Source of the DNA: Marsupella aquatica | Lineage: Eukaryota; Marchantiophyta | Assembly: GCA_973895155.1 (NCBI GenBank) | Contig: OZ316893.1 | Coordinates: forward strand, 28,334,001-28,398,000 | Direction of reading: 5' to 3' | Length of the DNA: 64,000 nt | Part shown: one piece after another, positions 21,295 to 33,515 of the stretch | How positions within the stretch are numbered: position 1 is the first letter of the stretch | Layout: every line of letters begins with the position of its first letter | Translations under genes and position numbers: made by a program | The notes under the pieces: generated by a model | What the model was told of the DNA's origin: nothing | The model's database searches: none | What the model saw: only the letters and a program-made list of their open reading frames with translations

Positions 21295-24200
21295 ATGTAT
21301 GTGAAGGAGATAACCTTGGACGGATTCAAGTCGTACGCTCAAAGGACTGTGGTTTCCAGCTTTGATCAGCAATTCAACGCAATAATAGGGCTGAATGGAT
21401 CAGGGAAGTCGAACATCTTGGACTCTATTTGCTTCGTGCTGGGAATTACGAATTTGCAGCAAGTTAGGGCAAGCAACTTGCAAGAGCTGGTTTACAAGCA
21501 AGGGCAGGCGGGAATTACAAAAGCAACAGTTTCAATTCTGTTTGACAATTCGAACCGTAAGCGAAGTCCTATCGGCTATGAAGACTCGAGTGAGATTACT
21601 GTCACTCGCCAGGTAAGTTTACCCCTCACGAATTTATCTGAACTTCATTTCATTCAATTTCCGATATTAAGTTGGCCCTCTTGCCGAGACACCCGTCTCT
21701 GTTGGCCTGGAAACAGTCAGTCTTTTCTTCCGATGCTCCCCACACCTCGTGAATAAATATTTTGATGATCAATAGCCAAGAGAGATACCGGATCCAATGA
21801 GTGGCAGACAGAACATGAGAACATTTCGATTCGCACAGTATTCCATGGTCAGGCATTGTCTGATTATATGGTCTTTTGTCATACTGTAGATTATCGTTGG
21901 TGGACGGAACAAGTACTGGATAAATGGCCACGTAAGGCAGCCCACCCAGGTCCAAAATCTCTTCCACTCCGTACAGCTGAATATCAACAATCCTCACTTT
22001 CTCATCATGCAAGGTCGTATCACGAAAGTACTCAACATGAAGCCGCCTGAGATTCTGTCAATGCTAGAAGAGGCAGCTGGAACTAAGACGTACGAGTCGA
22101 AAAAAGAGAACGCTCTCAAGACTCTGGAAAAAAAGCAGGCGAAATTAAGTGGATGAAATTGACAACCTTTTGAGTCAAAACATCCTTCCAGCTCTCGAGA
22201 AGCTATGGAAAGAACGAGCGCAGTACCAGCAGTGGACTTCCGGCAATGCAGTGGTGGATCGTCTCGACAGATTCTGCATTGCTTTCGATTTTTCGGAGGT
22301 TGGAGGTTGAAGGAAGCTTCTTCGGGTGAGGAGGCCAAAATGCAAGACAAGGTTGAGGCTATTAAATTATCTGCCGTCGGTAAGATTAGAGGAAGAAATA
22401 GCCCAGAACGAGGCTTCTGTTGCTGCATTGACTGAGGCCAAAGAGAAGCAGATGAATAGTGACATGAGAAGTTTGTCTGATGCGGTGGATAAGCTCTTGT
22501 GAAGGTCGACTCTGCTGTCAATGCAAAACAAGAGTCTTTTGACGTCGAGAAAGCTACCGCTGAGCAGGTATGCAACCAATCTCAGACGCCAAACTGTAAA
22601 GCAGGCAGGTTTTGGTACATGAGCCGTATCATGGGAGGTACCCCTGTTTACTCACCTCAATTTGCTGGCTGTTATCTATCAGCTGCAAAGAAATGTAAAG
22701 GATTTGGATGGTGTCATCGCCGCCAAAACTGCTGCTGAACTTCAAGCTGAGGAAGAATTTTCAGGTCTGAAAGAGAAAGTGGAGTAGCAGGCAAAGACAT
22801 TGGAAGACCTTGAACGAGATTATCAGGTAGTTATTTGAACTCTGAGGATGCAAACAGGAATTGAGCCAACACTGATAAAACTGGTAATAATCTGCTATCG
22901 ATGCTGACTTTAGCATGTTCATAGCAATATGTTTTTGTCTAAGAACAGTACACCAGCTGAAGGGTTTACTTTGAAGATTCAAATTTCGTCCATTCAGCAG
23001 AGTCCAGGTGAAAAGTCAGTGGCTCGTCGAAATTCGTTTGGTTCAGGGGATTCAAGCAGGGAAGGCTAGTGGGGCTGAACAAAAGAGTCTGGCAGACCAG
23101 CGAGATGATGCAAATGCTGCGGTAGGGAAAGCTCCGACTGAGGTGCAGCAGAGCAAAACAAAGATCAAACATCTCGACAAAGAGCTGAAAGCGAAATAGC
23201 AGCATTTCAATTCCAAGCAACACGAAGTAGCTGCTGCACAGGAGGAGCTGCGCTCACGTAAGGCGGAATTGGAGAAGCTGCAAGATGCCATAAATAAACT
23301 AGGATTCGAAGAGGACAGCAGAAACATGCGCAAGGTCATACAATTGGGCTGTGAATTTCTGGCTTCTAGCATGTCTACAAGGGTTAAGTGTAGGTGCAGT
23401 TCTCGTCTGCTGGGCGTGGAAATCTGCTCTTAATTATGTTGTATTCTATGTCCTTCGTCAACCTGTTGTTTTGCCCTTATCTGAACACGGTGCAATAACA
23501 AGTCACGAATTGGAATTGCAGTCATTCTCAGCTTTAATGAAGGCTGCTGTTCTCTTGGACGATTCTCGACAACCTAACAAACATTGACGTGAACATTGCA
23601 CTCCAGAGCCGGAGAACCGAGGCTGAAACGGTAAAGGGACTCAAGACAACTTAGGTTAGCAATCTTACGGGGGAACTTTCGGGCCTTCAATTCTCATACA
23701 ATGACCCTGAGAGGGGATTCGAGAAGTCACGGGTTAAAGGACCAGTACCACGCCTTGTGCAGGTGAATGATGCCTCTACTATGACTGCCCTTGAGGTGTG
23801 TGATCCCCAACTCCCATGTTTGTTGTTGAATTCATATTGTATTTCTTTGTATGAAACTGCTATGGTGTGGCTTCACATTTTAACTTTGAGACACTATCAG
23901 GAGCCTGAAATGGTAGTACAAATCTTGCGAACAGGTTATTACAGGAAATAAATTTTATAATATTGTAGTGGACACTGAGCAAACTGCTAAACTGCTCCTA
24001 GAGAAAGGTGGGCTACGCCGAAGGATTACCATCATTCCTCTCAACAAGATTCAAGCCAACCCCATCTCTTCGAGAACTCAGGCGGCAGCGGCCAAGCTGG
24101 TATGATTTATTTTCTGACGTATGTTCTCGCTAAAGAAAGGTTCCCATCTTGCATCGCTTTCAGTGCTCTCTTCTTAGATTGGAAAGATTTATTCGAATCG

Positions 24201-26960
24201 TAATAGTTATTTATCTTCAGCAGATGCCGGAATTCATGGTTGGTTGTGTGAGATATAAAGGGGTTGAGAAAATGATCTTTAGGTGGGAACTGCAAACTAT
24301 TCGTATCCTCAGAATGAATGCTTCACTCTTTTGTTTGATTCTTTCGAAGGGGTGCTACGTTTGAAGATGGTCCCTGACAATGTTGCATTGCAAATGTCTT
24401 GTTCCTTAAATTTAGCCGCTGGATCTTTCACATATTGAGCAATCAGATCTGGTGTGTGTGACTCAGTGCTTCGCTTAGTCCAACTCGAAATTTCGCTATG
24501 ATGGCCTTAAGATGTACAGTCTGAGCAGCTTTTGTCTCGTACAGGTACGGTGGGTCCTGCCAGGGCAAAACCAGCACTGTCCCTCGTTGGCTACCCTGAC
24601 GAGCTTCAAGTAAGTTAAATGTAGCTTCCTGTCGTATTTAGAGATCAGCTTCTCCTGCTTTAGCGTATGCAAATATAGTTAGTCTCCAAGTAGACGATTC
24701 AAAGGTACTACGTATTAACAATTCTATTGACGTCTGTCTAACGTTTGGAGTAAAGAACATTCTGATATAGTGATGTCATAATGCAGGCGGCTATGGCTTT
24801 CGTTTTCGGTGGAGCGTTTGTCTGTAATGATACTGAAACGGCCAAACAGGTGAATTTCAGCAATTGCATATTATTTTGAAATTGTAGATCCTTATGATAA
24901 AGTTGACCCTTTTCATTAGTGCAGACTTCTTGAATACTAAAACCCCTACCAGTAGTTGACTTTATATTCATGCTAGCCTTGGAGTAAAATGATTATATTC
25001 GAAGTAAACTCAGCAGATTTTCGCTCAAGTATCGGCTGGTGTAGGTGGCTTTCCCACAAGGACGTCAATACTAAGTGGGTGACCCTGCAGGGGGATGTTT
25101 TTGAACCTCGTGGTCTTCTTACCGGTGGTTCGCGCAGGTCCGTTTCTGAGCTAATTCACTTTGTACGAACGTCCGAGTTGTGGAATGGAGCTATTGTTGC
25201 GATCAGCTCATCCGAAGTAAAGAAATTGAGCTATACAGGTTTCAAACGCTGGGCAGATTTTCCTCATGCGTACCGTCTCTGCTTAGAGTAACGTAGAAGC
25301 ATAGTGTCGCTGTAAGTCTAGATGTCCTGCAGAAGTCGCAGTGCAAGTATTTCATTTAATGTTTCCTTCCAGGAATGGTGGGGAACTCCTGATGCAACTT
25401 CATGCACTAGCAGAGGCGGAGGGCAGCTTGGCAGAGCATGTTCAGGCACTTTCAAAGATCGAGAAAGAGGTAAGGCTTTTATGTTTGATTTGGACATGAC
25501 GTCGAGTTTATACATGACGCAGTAGAACTATGTGCAACAGGATCTGTTTATACCAGGTCCATCCCCGTTGAGACTGGGTTCTTATAGCTACATCTGGTGG
25601 TCGTGAAGATTTTTGATCCAATGTACGACGACCTCCAGTTGTCCTTAATTTGTACATGCGAATGCTGCAGATTGAGAAGTTGGCACCCATGCAGAAGAAA
25701 TATGCCCACTTAAAGTCACAATTGGAACTGAAGTCATATGATCTCTCTCTGTATGAAACCAGGGCTGAGTAGAGCGAACATCACAAGGTTTGTTGCAATT
25801 TCTCGGTTCCAAACATGTTTCATCAGTGACAATTCAACGTGTCTGAGAATCACTTTGTTGTGAGGAAAATGAGGGAGGATGTCCTTCTTAGGTTTTTACG
25901 GTCTACTGTCTTGGCATCAGAGCTTTGACAGTATAAGCGACTTCAGCCCCTCGTGTATGGCTACCCGTACGAGTTAGATATACTGCTGGGCTTAAGTTTA
26001 CGAGCGCAAATTGTTGTTTCAATAGTAGCGCTCTTTCTCATGTTTACAGTCAAGATTCTTGGGATTTTCGAAGAGTGCAGTCGTCGTGAGTAGCAAAGTG
26101 TTTAGTCGGGTCCTTGTTAGCTTGACATCAAATACCTGCGCGATGTCAGCTAAGTGAGTCGATCTGAACAATGGAGGCCGAGCTGGACGCAGAAAAGAAG
26201 GACCTAGCCAACAAGGAGAACCATCACAATGAATGCATAAAGAAAGCCTCCGACCTGGAGCGAGCAATTAACGAGCGTGGTCGGGACCGAGAAACTCGAT
26301 TGAAAGACGTAGAGAAGAGTATCAAATCCATGAAATTGTAAAGACAATTCGAATCTTGATTCTATGAATGAATGCTTAAGGGAAACGGGGGTCCCACATA
26401 TATACCCGCTGAGTGACAATCGATCAAGATACATCAAAGGGTAGAAGACAAAGACCTAAAGATCTATGGTAAAGGCTAATAGCGTACATACTACGAACTA
26501 GTGAATCATCACAATAGACACCCGGATAATAAGGTGTGATATCCGGGGAGTGGACTCAGATACATGTCTGGTACAATCATGTATTAACACTTAGAAGCGC
26601 ATGATACTTTGCACAATTAACAAAAAGGAAATGACAGCTGCATCGAAGGATCTTAAGGTACTTCAAAGTCACTTCTATCCCTTTGCTAAGTTTATATCGG
26701 ACTGTTCGGAGTTCATGCTAATCAAATTATTGAGAAATGATTCGTTTCCAGCTGGCTAGGATGTCTCTTAAACAAATCTGTTAACTGGTTCTCTTCACAG
26801 GAACAAGAAGGAGCAAGAGAGAGGCTGCTCATGGAGAGGGAAGCTGCAGGGCACGAGAAAATGGTTCTCGAGGGGCAAGTAGTTACAGCGCTTGCACAGT
26901 TAAAGTTAAAGAATATGGAAGCACATCTTGGTCAACTAGAGAGTGAGGTAACTTAGGTGT
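21295..26960 (+). pseudogene. SMC2: SMC2 (condensin subunit) pseudogene, introns retained, C-terminal third missing
   Basis: Exon 1 (21,295-21,612) encodes a textbook SMC2 N-terminus: [18 protein letters not shown], Walker [10 protein letters not shown] and [20 protein letters not shown], then CAG|GTAAGT. Exon 2 (from 21,890) gives [33 protein letters not shown] and [20 protein letters not shown]. After that the gene is broken: frameshifts at about 22,150 and 22,310, and in-frame stops at about 22,497, 22,785, 23,197, 23,652 and 25,770. Further exons remain readable: LQFSYNDPERGFEKSRVKG (23,690), the hinge VVDTEQTAKLLLEKGGL and RRRITIIPLNKIQANP (23,967-24,070), SLVGYPDELQ (24,580), MAFVFGGAFVCNDTETAKQ (24,790), VTLQGDVFEPRGLLTGGS (25,080) and coiled-coil pieces to about 26,950. 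The ABC signature and Walker B region is absent. Retained introns mean a duplicated, not retroposed, copy. Confidence 0.93.
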
Positions 26961-28500
26961 TTCAGTGCTTTCGCTGTAGGTTCGTTGAATCTTGGCGTTA
27001 AGATGTGGTGAGCAATTTTGCTAGTAATAGCAGTCCTGAAATAGCACCAGGAACAAGGGTTTTCTGTGGTGCTTGTGAATATACATTATCGTAGACTTTA
27101 TGGCGGGCTCAAGTCTGCTGATATATTGTAATTTTACAATTTATTTTTTCACAAGTTTGATGTTTAGTTTGTTTATTACAGATTTAAGGTTTAGTACATC
27201 TCTAAATAAGGTTTTTCTTGCACATATAATGGATTCTAATCATTCTGAACATTTGTAATTGCAGCTTGAGTTGGCTATGGAGGGCAGAGTGATGGAGGCA
27301 TCACAAATGCATCTCCATCACAAGTGCATGAGTAAGATAGAGGAGAAAGTAAAAGGATAGAGAAGGGACATCAATAGGATTGGGATTGTGATTTAGGGTG
27401 AGATTTAGGATAATGAGTCTTGTCCTAATTGAATGTGAGTATTGAGTAATAGCAGACTATTATAGTGGCTATATGAAGAGACTCAATGTAGTTAGAGGGA
27501 TGAGTTGACCCTCTTGCATCATGTACTCTTTATTGTCTTTGTCTTTAAAATGAAATGTTACATATATGACATATTCCTCCTCTTTGTAAAGGTCTTTCGA
27601 AAGTGATTCATATGTCAATTGTAGTACTACCCCTAACCTAAATGTGATGTAGAATTGTATACTCAATAACATTGAAATAATGTTGGATTTTAGTATGGTA
27701 TACTATATTGAAATGACAAACTAATTCCATTAGATCAGTTCAATATGGAATATAGGACTATGTATTGGTGTAAAGATAAATGAAAGATGTTGAAACATTG
27801 ATATAAAATGTCAAGTCGTACCCTCAAATAAATTATCCATAAACCTTAGAGATTATGCAAAGAAGATAAGGAAAACCAGTGATATATGAGTGTCCAAAAT
27901 ATAATGTACAGATAATAAGTACCAATGACCCATGACATGTTAATGAAAATAAAGGTATTTATCATTGTCTTATCAACATTAGATACCTATCATTATATTG
28001 ATGAAGAAGAGATGCTGGTTTATTGATGTATTGTCAATGAAATTCTATTTGATCCCTGATGTTTGGACGGTTGAAACTACATTGTTATACTACATTGACC
28101 ACATATTGATCTGTCAATGAAAGTCTATTAATTGAAGAATGGTTTTTATTACCAAATGTATTGAAAATACATTGTTACACTGTCCATACAATATTGACCA
28201 AACATTGATCTAACAATGAAAATATAATGATCCAACAATGTATTTCATTGTAGAATCATGCAAGAATAAACGTGGAATAACTTGACAATGAATCATCACG
28301 ATGAGCCCAATGATTTGTTAATGTAATATTTTGTGAAAATTACAAAGCAATGAATCATTGTGGCACCCACAAATATCTAGTAATGCCAGGTCAACATGAT
28401 AACATTTATGATTTTACAGTGTATTCTTATCGCACCCTTCGTGAGTTTATAAATCATTGTTTAATTGCAAAATAATAGGAACCCTAATTTCCTGATGTAC
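26961..28500. other. AT-rich region with clustered CATTG/CAATG motifs
   Basis: After a possible last coiled-coil exon scrap (about 27,264-27,360, LELAMEGRVMEASQ) the sequence becomes AT-rich and non-coding. Between 27,960 and 28,460 the complementary pentamers CATTG and CAATG occur about 17 times, where about one is expected, often as CATTGATC-n-CAATGAAA. This resembles the subterminal repeats of a DNA transposon, but no termini were found. Confidence 0.45.
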
Positions 28501-28833
28501 ATTCACAGTTGACGAGTCTTGGATTATTTGAGGAGCAGATTGATTGCAGGAGGGCGATATCCCCATGGCAACCCCATCGAAAAAGTTAATGGGGAAAGCT
28601 GTATGAAGCAAGTGAAAGACCCCTCACGGGTGGAATTGAAGATGCTTTTCCAGCTTGTCAATTAAAAAGCAAGGACCTGATCCGTGAGAACTTGAAGCCA
28701 GGATGGACCTTCAAGTATGCTGAAATGCTGATGTAGATTTGAGCAACCCGGATGGACCTTGCCAAACGTATTATTTGACACGGATGACACTCTCTACATT
28801 TCAGTCCTAAAACTGACCTGTTACGGGTTGTAG
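28501..28833. other. No gene recognised
   Basis: Some protein-like phrases on the plus strand, interrupted by stops. No family recognised. Confidence 0.3.
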
Positions 28834-28945
28834 AGGGTGGTCATTGTTGGGAAGCTCATCAGTTTGTCACTGTTCATGAGCGGGAGGGTGGTCATTGTTG
28901 AGAACCTCATCAGTTTGTCACTGATCATGAGCTGGTCAGCTGCAA
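28834..28945 (+). repeat. Tandem repeat, about 57 bp, two copies
   Basis: GAGGGTGGTCATTGTTG-n-CTCATCAGTTTGTCACTG followed by TCATGAGC occurs twice in succession with a few differences. Confidence 0.85.
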
Positions 28946-29070
28946 GCTTATGCCATGATAGTTTAAAAAAAAACAGCATTTTACTAACCTGTCCCCTAAA
29001 CTACCCAATACTATGAACTTGTTTCCCATTTTGTATTTGGGTTAATATTAACTCTTGTATGGGTTATAAC

Positions 29071-29088
29071 CCTAAACCCTAAACCCTG
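29071..29088 (-). repeat. Interstitial telomere-like motif (CCCTAAA)2-3
   Basis: AACCCTAAACCCTAAACCC directly abuts the first copy of the 150-bp boundary repeat. Confidence 0.85.
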
Positions 29089-29850
29089 TATATATCTTCC
29101 TCTCACTCTGCGTGCAATGAGCCCGGTCTTCAGGCCATTTCAAGGTATTTAGGGAGCCTGTACAATGTCATATCTTCTCTGCACAGCGCGTGCAATGAGG
29201 CCGGTCTTCAGGCCTGTATATATCTTCTCTCCACAGCGCATGCAATAAGGCCTGTACATATCTTCTTTGCACAGCGCGTGCAATGAGACCGGTCTTCAGG
29301 CCATTTCAGGGTATTTTTTATATATACATTTTCGTGCAGCCCAGTGATCGCAATGCCCGGTCTTTGCGGTCTTTTTCGTGGTCTTTTTGCCACGAGTGCC
29401 CGAAAAAGACCGTCCTGCCATGAAAATACAAAGGAACCAACATTACAAAGCAAGTCGATCTCTACACAGCACGTGCAATGAGGCCGGTCTTCAGGCCATT
29501 TCAGGGTATTTAGGGAGCGCGGTGCATGGTCTCCTACATGCAGTGCACGGTCTCAACGTTTCAACATTTGGACTCCCCACAACATTATTGTTCAAACCTG
29601 TATATATCTTCTCTGCACAGCGCGTGCAATGAGGCCCGTCTTCAGGCCATTTCAGGGTATTTAGGGAGCGCGGTGCATGGTCTCCTACATGCAGTGCACT
29701 GTCTCAACGTTTCAACATTTGGACTCCCCACAACATTATTGTTCAAACCTGTATATATCTTCTCTGCACAGCGCGTGCAATGAGGCCCGTCTTCAGGCCA
29801 TTTCAGGGTATTTAGGGAGCGCGGAGCATGGTCTCCTACATGCTGTGCAC
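29089..29850 (+). repeat. Array of the 150-bp boundary repeat
   Basis: Truncated and rearranged copies occupy 29,089-29,320. Then, after a spacer containing a perfect hairpin (29,367-29,412), come three units starting at about 29,457 with exact 151-bp spacing for the last ones (repeated frame starts at 29,526 and 29,677). The unit is the same as at 7711 and 51,547. Short ORFs here repeat with the unit and are not genes. Confidence 0.9.
29367..29412. other. Perfect 12-bp inverted repeat (hairpin)
   Basis: CGGTCTTTTTCG (29,367-29,378) and CGAAAAAGACCG (29,401-29,412) are exact reverse complements around a 22-bp loop. A second, overlapping stem CGTGG/CCACG (29,377-29,394) is also possible. Confidence 0.85.
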
Positions 29851-30348
29851 GGTCGAGGGAGTTGTGTGTTGGGGTTGGGATGGGGAGGTTGAGAGGAGTG
29901 TTTTGGGGGGTGGGGGGTTGAGGGAGTTGTGTGTTGGAGTTGGGTTGGGGAGGTTGAAAGTGTGGGGGGTTGAGGGAGTTGTGGGGTTGGGATGGGGAGG
30001 TTGAGAGGAGTGTTTTGGGAGAGGTGTGTGTTGAGTTGGCATTAGGAGGTTGAGAGTGTGGGGTGTTTAGGGAGTTGTGTGTTGGGGTTGAGATGGGGAG
30101 GTTGAGAGCAGTGTTTTGGGGGGTGGGGGGTTGAGGGAGTTGTGGGGTTGGGATGGGGAGGTTGAGAGGAGTGTTTTGGGGGAGGTGTGTGTTGAGTTGG
30201 GTTTAGGAGGTTGAGAGTGTGGGGGGTTGAGGGAGTTGTGTGTTGGGGGTGGGATGGGGAGGTTGAGAGGAGTGTTTTGGGAGAGGTGTGTGTTGAGTTG
30301 GGATTAGGAGGTTGGAGTGTGGGGTGTTTAGGGAGTTGTGTGTTGGGG
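29851..30348 (+). repeat. G/T-rich minisatellite
   Basis: Irregular repeats built from GGTTGAGAGGAGTGTTTTGG, GAGGGAGTTGTGTGTTGGGG and TTGGGATGGGGAGG, with almost no C on the plus strand. Probably able to form G-quadruplexes. Non-coding. Confidence 0.9.
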
Positions 30349-32819
30349 TTTAGGGTTTAGGGTTTAGAGTGTCATCCCCAGTTTTCACATGTGGCATACC
30401 AGTTTTTTAAGTACTGGTATGATTATTGAATATTGGGGGTGAGTTTGACCCCCAGTTTGTTGTGTGCGCATTTTGGAGGGGCTAGGGGTGGGGGTACCCC
30501 GCAATTTTCGGGGTGCGTGTACCAGGGGGCGAGTGCCACCCTACTGTAGCTTTTGGGGGTGTAACGAGCTGGGGGTGAGGGTGGGGGAGGGGTTCCATGG
30601 GGGTTGAGGGTGAGGGTGGCCCCCAGTTTTGGGGGTGCGTGCACATGGGGGCGTGTGCAACCCTAATTGAGCATTGGGGGTGTAACGAGCTGGGGGTGAG
30701 GGTGGGGGAGGGGTTCCATGGGGGTTGAGGGTGAGGGTGGCCCCCAGTTTTGGGGGTGCGTGCACATGGGGGCGTGTGCAACCCTAATTGAGCATTGGGG
30801 GTGTAACGAGCTGGGGGTGAGGGTGGGGGAGGGGTTCCATGGGGGTTGAGGGTGAGGGTGGCCCCCAGTTTTGGGGGTGCGTGCACATGGGGGCGTGTGC
30901 AACCCTAATTGAGCATTGGGGGTGTAACGAGCTGGGGGTGAGGGAGGGGGAGGGGTTCCATGGGGGTTGAGGGTGAGGGTGGCCCCCAGTTTTGGGGGTG
31001 CGTGCACATGGGGGCGTGTGCAACCCTAATTGAGCATTGGGGGTGTAACGAGCTGGGGGTGAGGGTGGGGGAGGGGTTCCATGGGGGTTGAGGGTGAGGG
31101 TGGCCCCCAGTTTTGGGGGTGCGTGCACATGGGGGCGTGTGCAACCCTAATTGAGCATTGGGGGTGTAACGAGCTGGGGGTGAGGGTGGGGGAGGGGTTC
31201 CATGGGGGTTGAGGGTGAGGGTGGCCCCCAGTTTTGGGGGTGCGTGCACATGGGGGCGTGTGCAACCCTTATGTAGCATTGGGGGTGTAACGAGCTGGGG
31301 GTGAGGGTGGGGGAGGGGTTCCATGGGGGTTGAGGGTGAGGGTGGCCCCCAGTTTTGGGGGTGCGTGCATTGGGGGTGAGGATGGTCAAGATTGGGGGTG
31401 AATCACCCCCAATGTATGCATACTAGGAGTGAGTCCACGCTCCTATCGCGACGAGGTGATCACAACTAGGGGTACGAGTAGTTGGCTTTTTATGTAATTT
31501 TGACTTTTTTAAAGTATTGGTAAAACGTTTCATTTTGGTGGATTTGCGCAAATAGCACGTTTTGGAACGTTACGTGCTCGCCTAGCACGTTTTTTTGACA
31601 AGTATAGCAAAAAGAAAAAAAGGGTTAGCGTTTAGGGTTTAGGGTTTAGAGTGTCATTCCCAGTTTTCACATGTGGCATACCAGTTTTTTAAGTACTGGT
31701 ATGATTATTGAATATTGGGGGTGAGTTTGACCCCCAGTTTGTTGTGTGCGCATTTTGGAGGGGCTAGGGGTGGGGGTACCCCGCAATTTTCGGGGTGCGT
31801 GTACCAGGGGGCGAGTGCCACCCTACTGTAGCTTTTGGGGGTGTAACGAGCTGGGGGTGAGGATGGGGGAGGGGTTCCATGGGGGTTGAGGGTGAGGGTG
31901 GCCCCCAGTTTTGGGGGTGCGTGCACATGGGGGCGTGTGCAACCCTAATTGAGCATTGGGGGTGTAACGAGCTGGGGGTGAGGGTGGGGGAGGGGTTCCA
32001 TGGGGGTTGAGGGTGAGGGTGGCCCCCAGTTTTGGGGGTGCGTGCACATGGGGGCGTGTGCAACCCTAATTGAGCATTGGGGGTGTAACGAGCTGGGGGT
32101 GAGGGAGGGGGAGGGGTTCCATGGGGGTTGAGGGTGAGGGTGGCCCCCAGTTTTGGGGGTGCGTGCACATGGGGGCGTGTGCAACCCTAATGTAGCATTG
32201 GGGGTGTAACGAGCTGGGGGTGAGGGTGGGGGAGGGGTTCCATGGGGGTTGAGGGTGAGGGTGGCCCCCAGTTTTGGGGGTGCGTGCATTGGGGGTGAGG
32301 ATGGTCAAGATTGGGGGTGAATCACCCCCAATGTATGCATACTAGGAGTGAGTCCACGCTCCTATCGCGACGAGGTGATCACAACTAGGGGTACGAGTAG
32401 TTGGCTTTTTATGTAATTTTGACTTTTTTAAAGTATTGGTAAAACGTTTCATTTTGGTGGATTTGCGCAAATAGCACGTTTTGGAACGTTACGTGCTCGC
32501 CTAGCACGTTTTTTTGACAAGTATAGCAAAAAGAAAAAAAGGGTTAGCGTTTAGGGTTTAGGGTTTAGAGTGTCATTCCCAGTTTTCACATGTGGCATAC
32601 CAGTTTTTTAAGTACTGGTATGATTATTGAATATTGGGGGTGAGTTTGACCCCCAGTTTGTTGTGTGCGCATTTTGGAGGGGCTAGGGGTGGGGGTACCC
32701 CGCAATTTTCGGGGTGCGTGTACCAGGGGGCGAGTGCCACCCTACTGTAGCTTTTGGGGGTGTAACGAGCTGGGGGTGAGGATGGGGGAGGGGTTCCATG
32801 GGGGTTGAGGGTGAGGGTG
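30349..32819 (+). repeat. G-rich satellite with higher-order units (121-bp monomer)
   Basis: Three higher-order units start with TTTAGGGTTTAGGGTTTAG at 30,349, 31,631 and 32,550. Unit lengths are 1282 and 919 bp, differing by exactly 3 x 121. Each has a shared ~430-bp non-monomer part plus 121-bp monomers (GGGGGTGTAACGAGCTGGGG ... GGCCCCCAGTTTTGGGGG ... GTGCAACCCTAATTGAGCA). Unit 1 has 7 monomers, unit 2 has 4, and unit 3 has 3 once its continuation at 51,066-51,546 is joined across the CACTA insertion. The long minus-strand frames are artefacts of the repeat. Confidence 0.95.
32817..32819. other. Target-site duplication, left (GTG)
   Basis: GTG flanking the left CACTA end. The undisturbed monomers read GAGGGTGGCCCCCAG with a single GTG at this place. 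Confidence 0.9.
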
Positions 32820-32849
32820 CACTAGAAGAAAACCACCCATTCTGAGACC

Positions 32850-33381
32850 CTCCCCTATGTGACTTGTGCGAGACCTTCATAAATATGCGACTCCAAGTTT
32901 GTGGGTGTCATGTTAGTTACATCATACCAACTAAGTTTTGGTGAGGTTGTGGGAAGTCATGCTTACAACTTTATCCAATGTCGCTATTGTAACACTAGTA
33001 AGTAAGAAATAGGTAAGTTATGTTAGTTACTCCACAATAGTGCAATATGAATTGGACATCATTTTTTAAAATTCCGTCAGCATGCATACCCCATTAGCCA
33101 ATTTCGGATGCCAATCCCTAATATGCAACTCCCGGTGCAACTACATATTGCACACTCATGGTTCAATAAGTCCAAATATAATGGGTATAAATATGGGGGT
33201 TTTCATCAGAATGGTGGGTACTTTCACTTATAATGTGGATTCATACCTGACTATATTTGGCCTTGTTCTTGACCAAAGTGCACTCTCCCCACATTGAACT
33301 TTTTGCTAAGTCATTTGCATTGGTTCTTTTATGTCCAAACCAACCTGTTTGCTAAGTCACTCGATGGCTGCCCACATGTGA
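32850..33381. other. CACTA left subterminal region
   Basis: Only one GTGACT and one related GCGACTC motif are seen near the left end, in contrast with the right end. No gene is recognised in this stretch. Confidence 0.5.
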
Positions 33382-33515
33382 GGGGTACTACTTTCCCTCA
33401 GGGTCAGTGTACCTTGGAGGTTGGTTTTGCGAGAGATTTTGGGGGTACTACTTGCCCTAAGTGTTCAGGGTCAGTGTGCCGCAGAGGTTGGTTTTGCGAG
33501 GGAAATTGGGAGTCG
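33382..33515 (+). repeat. Direct repeat, about 60 bp, two copies
   Basis: GGGTACTACTT(T/G)CCCT, GGGTCAGTGT and GAGGTTGGTTTTGCGAG occur twice in order, starting at 33,382 and about 33,442. The 105-codon frame through it (33,294-33,611) is therefore doubtful as a gene. Confidence 0.8.

Noticed and set aside
21295-26960. SMC2 as a functional gene or as a processed retrocopy
   Set aside because: Several in-frame stops and frameshifts and absence of the C-terminal ATPase half exclude function; retained introns with proper splice sites exclude retroposition.
29378-29892. Repeated 70-85-codon frames containing SACNEAGLQAISGYLGSAVHG
   Set aside because: They follow the 151-bp repeat unit exactly and start inside it; the same frame also appears in the unrelated context at 7589-7855.
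29851-30348. Repeat arrays considered as CRISPR-like
   Set aside because: Plant nuclear context, contiguous degenerate units without unique spacers of constant length.
30423-32880. Long minus-strand open frames encoding Pro/His-rich proteins (for example 134-139 codons)
   Set aside because: They are generated by the 121-bp satellite, whose length is not a multiple of three, and the same peptide reappears in different frames. There are no coding features beyond the repeat.
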